NCBI RefSeq assembly: GCF_017310035.1 | Contig: NZ_CP022296.1 | Span: forward strand, 558,001 to 622,000 | Direction: 5' to 3' | Source of the DNA: Nocardioides sp. S5 | Lineage (GTDB): Bacteria; Actinomycetota; Actinomycetes; Propionibacteriales; Nocardioidaceae | Length of the DNA: 64,000 nt | Shown here: positions 61,972-64,000 of the stretch, one piece after another | Position numbering within the stretch: position 1 is the stretch's first letter | Layout of the letters: each line of letters begins with the position of its first letter | Made by a program: the position numbers and the translations under genes | The notes under the pieces: model-generated | The model's database searches: none | Told to the model about the DNA's origin: nothing | Seen by the model: the letters and a program-made list of their open reading frames with translations, nothing else

Positions 61972-63200
61972 GGGAGCAGGCCGCCGGTCGCGTTGCCGAG
62001 CGTGTTGCCGGTGAGCGGGTCGAGGGTGCCGGTGATCTCGCCGATCAGCCCGCCCGTCGCGTCGTCGACCTCGCTGGTCAGGCCGCCGATGGCGCCGCCG
62101 GTGATCTCGTCGACCTCGTCGACCAGATTGCCGGTCGTGCCGGTGACCCCGTCGGTGAGGTCCTTGATCGGCTTGCCCGGCTCGGTCGTGGTCGGGTCGG
62201 TCTTCGTCGGGTCGGGCAGCGACGTCGTGGCCGGCGTCGGCACGGCGGTGGGCAGCGCCGTCGAGGTGGGCACGGCCGTCGGCAGCGCCTTCAGCTCCTC
62301 GGGCACCACGATCCCGGTGAGGTCCTGGCCCGAGACGGGCGCCGCCTCCAGCGTCAGCTCGTCGACGTCGAGCCCGGTGAGCAGGTCGACGGGGGCACTG
62401 GTGAGCAGGAAGTCCGGGGTGGCGGTGATGCCGCCGGTGCAGACCGGGCAGGCGCTGCTGACCTCGAGGTCGAGGTCGGTCAGCGTGCGCCCGGCGGCCA
62501 GCAGCTCGTCACGCGCGCTCTCGGGCAGCTGCTCCTCGAGCGCGTCGAGCCGCTCGAGGCTGGTGGCGGTGAAGTCACGGGCGCGCTGGGCGTCCTGCTC
62601 GACCCCGCGGTCGTAGGACGTCAGCAGGCTGCGTACGCCGGTGCTGGACTGCTCGGTGAAGGCGTCGAGCGTGTCGGGGACGAGCTGCTCGCCCCCACCG
62701 TCGCCCGCAGCGAGCTGCTCGAGCTCGGTGAGGCGCTTGTCGGCCTGGGCGAGGAGCGTGCGCCCGCGCTGCGACTCGTCGTCGGCCAGCCGGACCTGGG
62801 CGGCCTCGATGCCACGCTTGACGCCGTAGAGCGACTCGCCGGGCAACGACGTCTGCGCGGCGACGGCCATGGTGGCGGTCGCGCCGACCATGGCGACGCC
62901 TCCGAGCAACGCGCCGAGGCGGCGGTCGCGACGACGGGTGGTGGCGGGCATCGCGAGGCGCTGCGGGGCGGGCGGCTGGCGCACGAGCGCGGTGTCGGCC
63001 TCGGCCATCAGGCGCTCCCGCAGCGACCCGACGAACTCGGGGCGCGCAGTGACCTCGGGCAGGGACCTCAGGTCGGAGACGACCCCGAGGAGATCGGCGT
63101 ACTTCTGCGCGTCGCGGTCGGTGAGGAGGGAGTCCGCCTCCCGGGAGAGGAGCGCCTCGAACTCGTCGGCACGTCGTCGTGCCGAGAATGCGGCTGTCAT
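61968..63200 (-). CDS. DUF5667 membrane protein, likely sigma-linked
   Basis: 410 residues: cytoplasmic N-terminal helical part (1-90) of the kind that can bind a sigma factor, one transmembrane helix (about 96-115), an extracellular DUF5667 domain (SLPGESLYGVKRGIEAAQVRLADDESQRGRTLL, about 118-200) and a long low-complexity Thr/Asp/Gly tail (about 330-410) with repeated 'GG.TGLTD/GEITG' units. Encoded 80 bp behind the BldN-like sigma gene on the same strand, so a role as its anti-sigma factor (like RsbN) is plausible, not shown. Confidence 0.78.
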   Translation of the reverse strand: MTAAFSARRRADEFEALLSREADSLLTDRDAQKYADLLGVVSDLRSLPEVTARPEFVGSLRERLMAEADTALVRQPPAPQRLAMPATTRRRDRRLGALLGGVAMVGATATMAVAAQTSLPGESLYGVKRGIEAAQVRLADDESQRGRTLLAQADKRLTELEQLAAGDGGGEQLVPDTLDAFTEQSSTGVRSLLTSYDRGVEQDAQRARDFTATSLERLDALEEQLPESARDELLAAGRTLTDLDLEVSSACPVCTGGITATPDFLLTSAPVDLLTGLDVDELTLEAAPVSGQDLTGIVVPEELKALPTAVPTSTALPTAVPTPATTSLPDPTKTDPTTTEPGKPIKDLTDGVTGTTGNLVDEVDEITGGAIGGLTSEVDDATGGLIGEITGTLDPLTGNTLGNATGGLLP

Positions 63201-63279
63201 TGCTCTCGTCCTGTCTGGCTGCTCGTGGGTGCTCCCACCCGGACGAACGAGCGGGAGGAGGTGCGGGTTACGGGTCGGG

Positions 63280-64000
63280 TCACGACTCCCTCAACCCCTC
63301 CGGCATGAGCTTGGCCAGATTCCTTACGCCGCGCAGCTGGAGCTGCTTGACGGCGCCGTCCGAACGCGCGAGCGCGAGCGCCGTCTCGGCGATGGACATC
63401 CCTTGCAGGAACCGCATGATCAGGCACTCGCGCTGCTCGGTCGGCAGCTGGGTGAGCGCCTGGAGCAGGACCTCGTTGGTGAGCCCGGCGATCACCGCGT
63501 CCTCGGGGCCCTCGGTGCTGTCGTCGTGCGGCGTCATGTCCTCGGTCGTCATCTCGAGGCGGGTGCGGCCGGACTTGAAGTGGTCGGTGGTGAGGTTGCG
63601 CGCGATGGTCATCAGCCAGGCGCCGAAGTCCTTGCCCTGCCACCGGAAGTTGTTCATGCTCCGCAGCGCACGGAAGAACGTCTCCGAGGTGAGGTCCTCG
63701 GCGAGCGTCTGCGACCGGGTGCGGTAGTAGAGGAAGCGGTAGACCGAGGCCTGGTAGTGGTCGTAGAGGAGGCCGAACGCCTCCTTGTCGCCGGCGCGGG
63801 CCAGCTCGACGAGGGCGATCAGCCGCTCGCGCTCGGCACCGTCGACCTCCGAGGACGTCGCGCGGTCCTCGTCGCCGACGGGGCTGCCGGTCGCACCGGT
63901 GCCGCGGCTCGGCAGCGGGGCGGGTGCGGGGCCGGAGGTGGCGGCCTCGGCCAGCAGCACCTGGGGGACCGGGTGGAGGGACAGCGCGGCGAGGACGGCG
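63280..64000 (-). CDS. BldN-like ECF sigma factor (N-terminus runs off the window)
   Basis: The frame is open to the window edge. From about 63960 it reads region 2 (DKEAFGLLYDHYQASVYRFLYYRTRSQTLAEDLTSETFFRALRSM) and region 4 (TQLPTEQRECLIMRFLQGMSIAETALALARSDGAVKQLQLRG). The N-terminal stretch before residue ~45 is Ala/Pro-rich, like the pro-sequence removed from Streptomyces BldN. A GTG at 63960 exists but the upstream frame (HPVPQV) looks coding. Likely autoregulated and linked to DUF5667. Confidence 0.85.
   Translation of the reverse strand, partial: AVLAALSLHPVPQVLLAEAATSGPAPAPLPSRGTGATGSPVGDEDRATSSEVDGAERERLIALVELARAGDKEAFGLLYDHYQASVYRFLYYRTRSQTLAEDLTSETFFRALRSMNNFRWQGKDFGAWLMTIARNLTTDHFKSGRTRLEMTTEDMTPHDDSTEGPEDAVIAGLTNEVLLQALTQLPTEQRECLIMRFLQGMSIAETALALARSDGAVKQLQLRGVRNLAKLMPEGLRES

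Overview
The window is about 64 kb of high-GC chromosome from an actinobacterium. Codon use, GTG/TTG starts, the fol and pan gene clusters, Lsr2, a BldC-like 68-residue regulator, an ECF41 sigma factor and the 33-residue ribosomal protein bS22 fit a member of the Nocardioidaceae or a close relative; the genus is inference. About 70 protein genes were identified. No tRNA, rRNA, IS element, prophage or CRISPR array was seen.

Layout. 1-3.1 kb: end of a ThiP/iron-type ABC importer and a PAP2 membrane protein. 3.4-10.6 kb: a secreted NlpC/P60 cell-wall hydrolase, a sulfotransferase, an acyl-CoA oxidase, small enzymes and an ECF41 sigma/carboxymuconolactone decarboxylase pair. 10.6-20.6 kb: a housekeeping block (ppa, dacB-like, DUF2342, tilS, hpt, ftsH, folE-folP-folB-folK, DUF3180). 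20.6-30.2 kb: accessory genes (coiled-coil membrane protein, GNAT, osmolyte ABC importer, glycosyltransferase/sulfotransferase cluster, PadR module). 30.4-45.5 kb: the housekeeping block resumes (DUF2520, panC-panD, nadB-nadC, coaX, lsr2, clpC, mutY, disA, radA). From memory, the order ppa...radA matches Mycobacterium tuberculosis Rv3628c-Rv3585, apart from the accessory insert and nadBC. 45.7-64 kb: a LacI regulator, an ECF sigma operon, methyltransferase/VOC genes, then a second block like Rv0495c-Rv0502 (Cys-rich protein, Ppx/GppA, sugar-phosphate isomerase, proC, bldC-like, bS22, epimerase, acyltransferase), with an ABC exporter, proline dehydrogenase, a TetR regulator, two paralogous membrane proteins and an AcuC-type deacetylase. 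It ends with a DUF5667 protein and a BldN-like sigma factor running off the edge.

How the genes work together. One region makes folate (folE/P/B/K), pantothenate and CoA precursors (panC/D, coaX) and NAD (nadB/C). FtsH and ClpC cover protein quality control; DisA, RadA and MutY cover DNA integrity and c-di-AMP. Proline breakdown and synthesis genes sit side by side.

Regulation visible in the DNA. Many genes have a TANNNT -10 element only 6-8 bp before the start codon, which suggests leaderless mRNAs. Several of these -10 elements contain the TAG stop codon of the gene before. Specific sites include a match to the ECF41 promoter, a ClgR-type site before clpC, a PadR-type inverted repeat, paired TTGAAC/GTTCAA palindromes before acuC, three DnaA-type boxes between radA and the LacI gene, a set of 22-bp TTTCC-N12-GGAAA palindromes, and three tandem units of about 104 bp behind disA.
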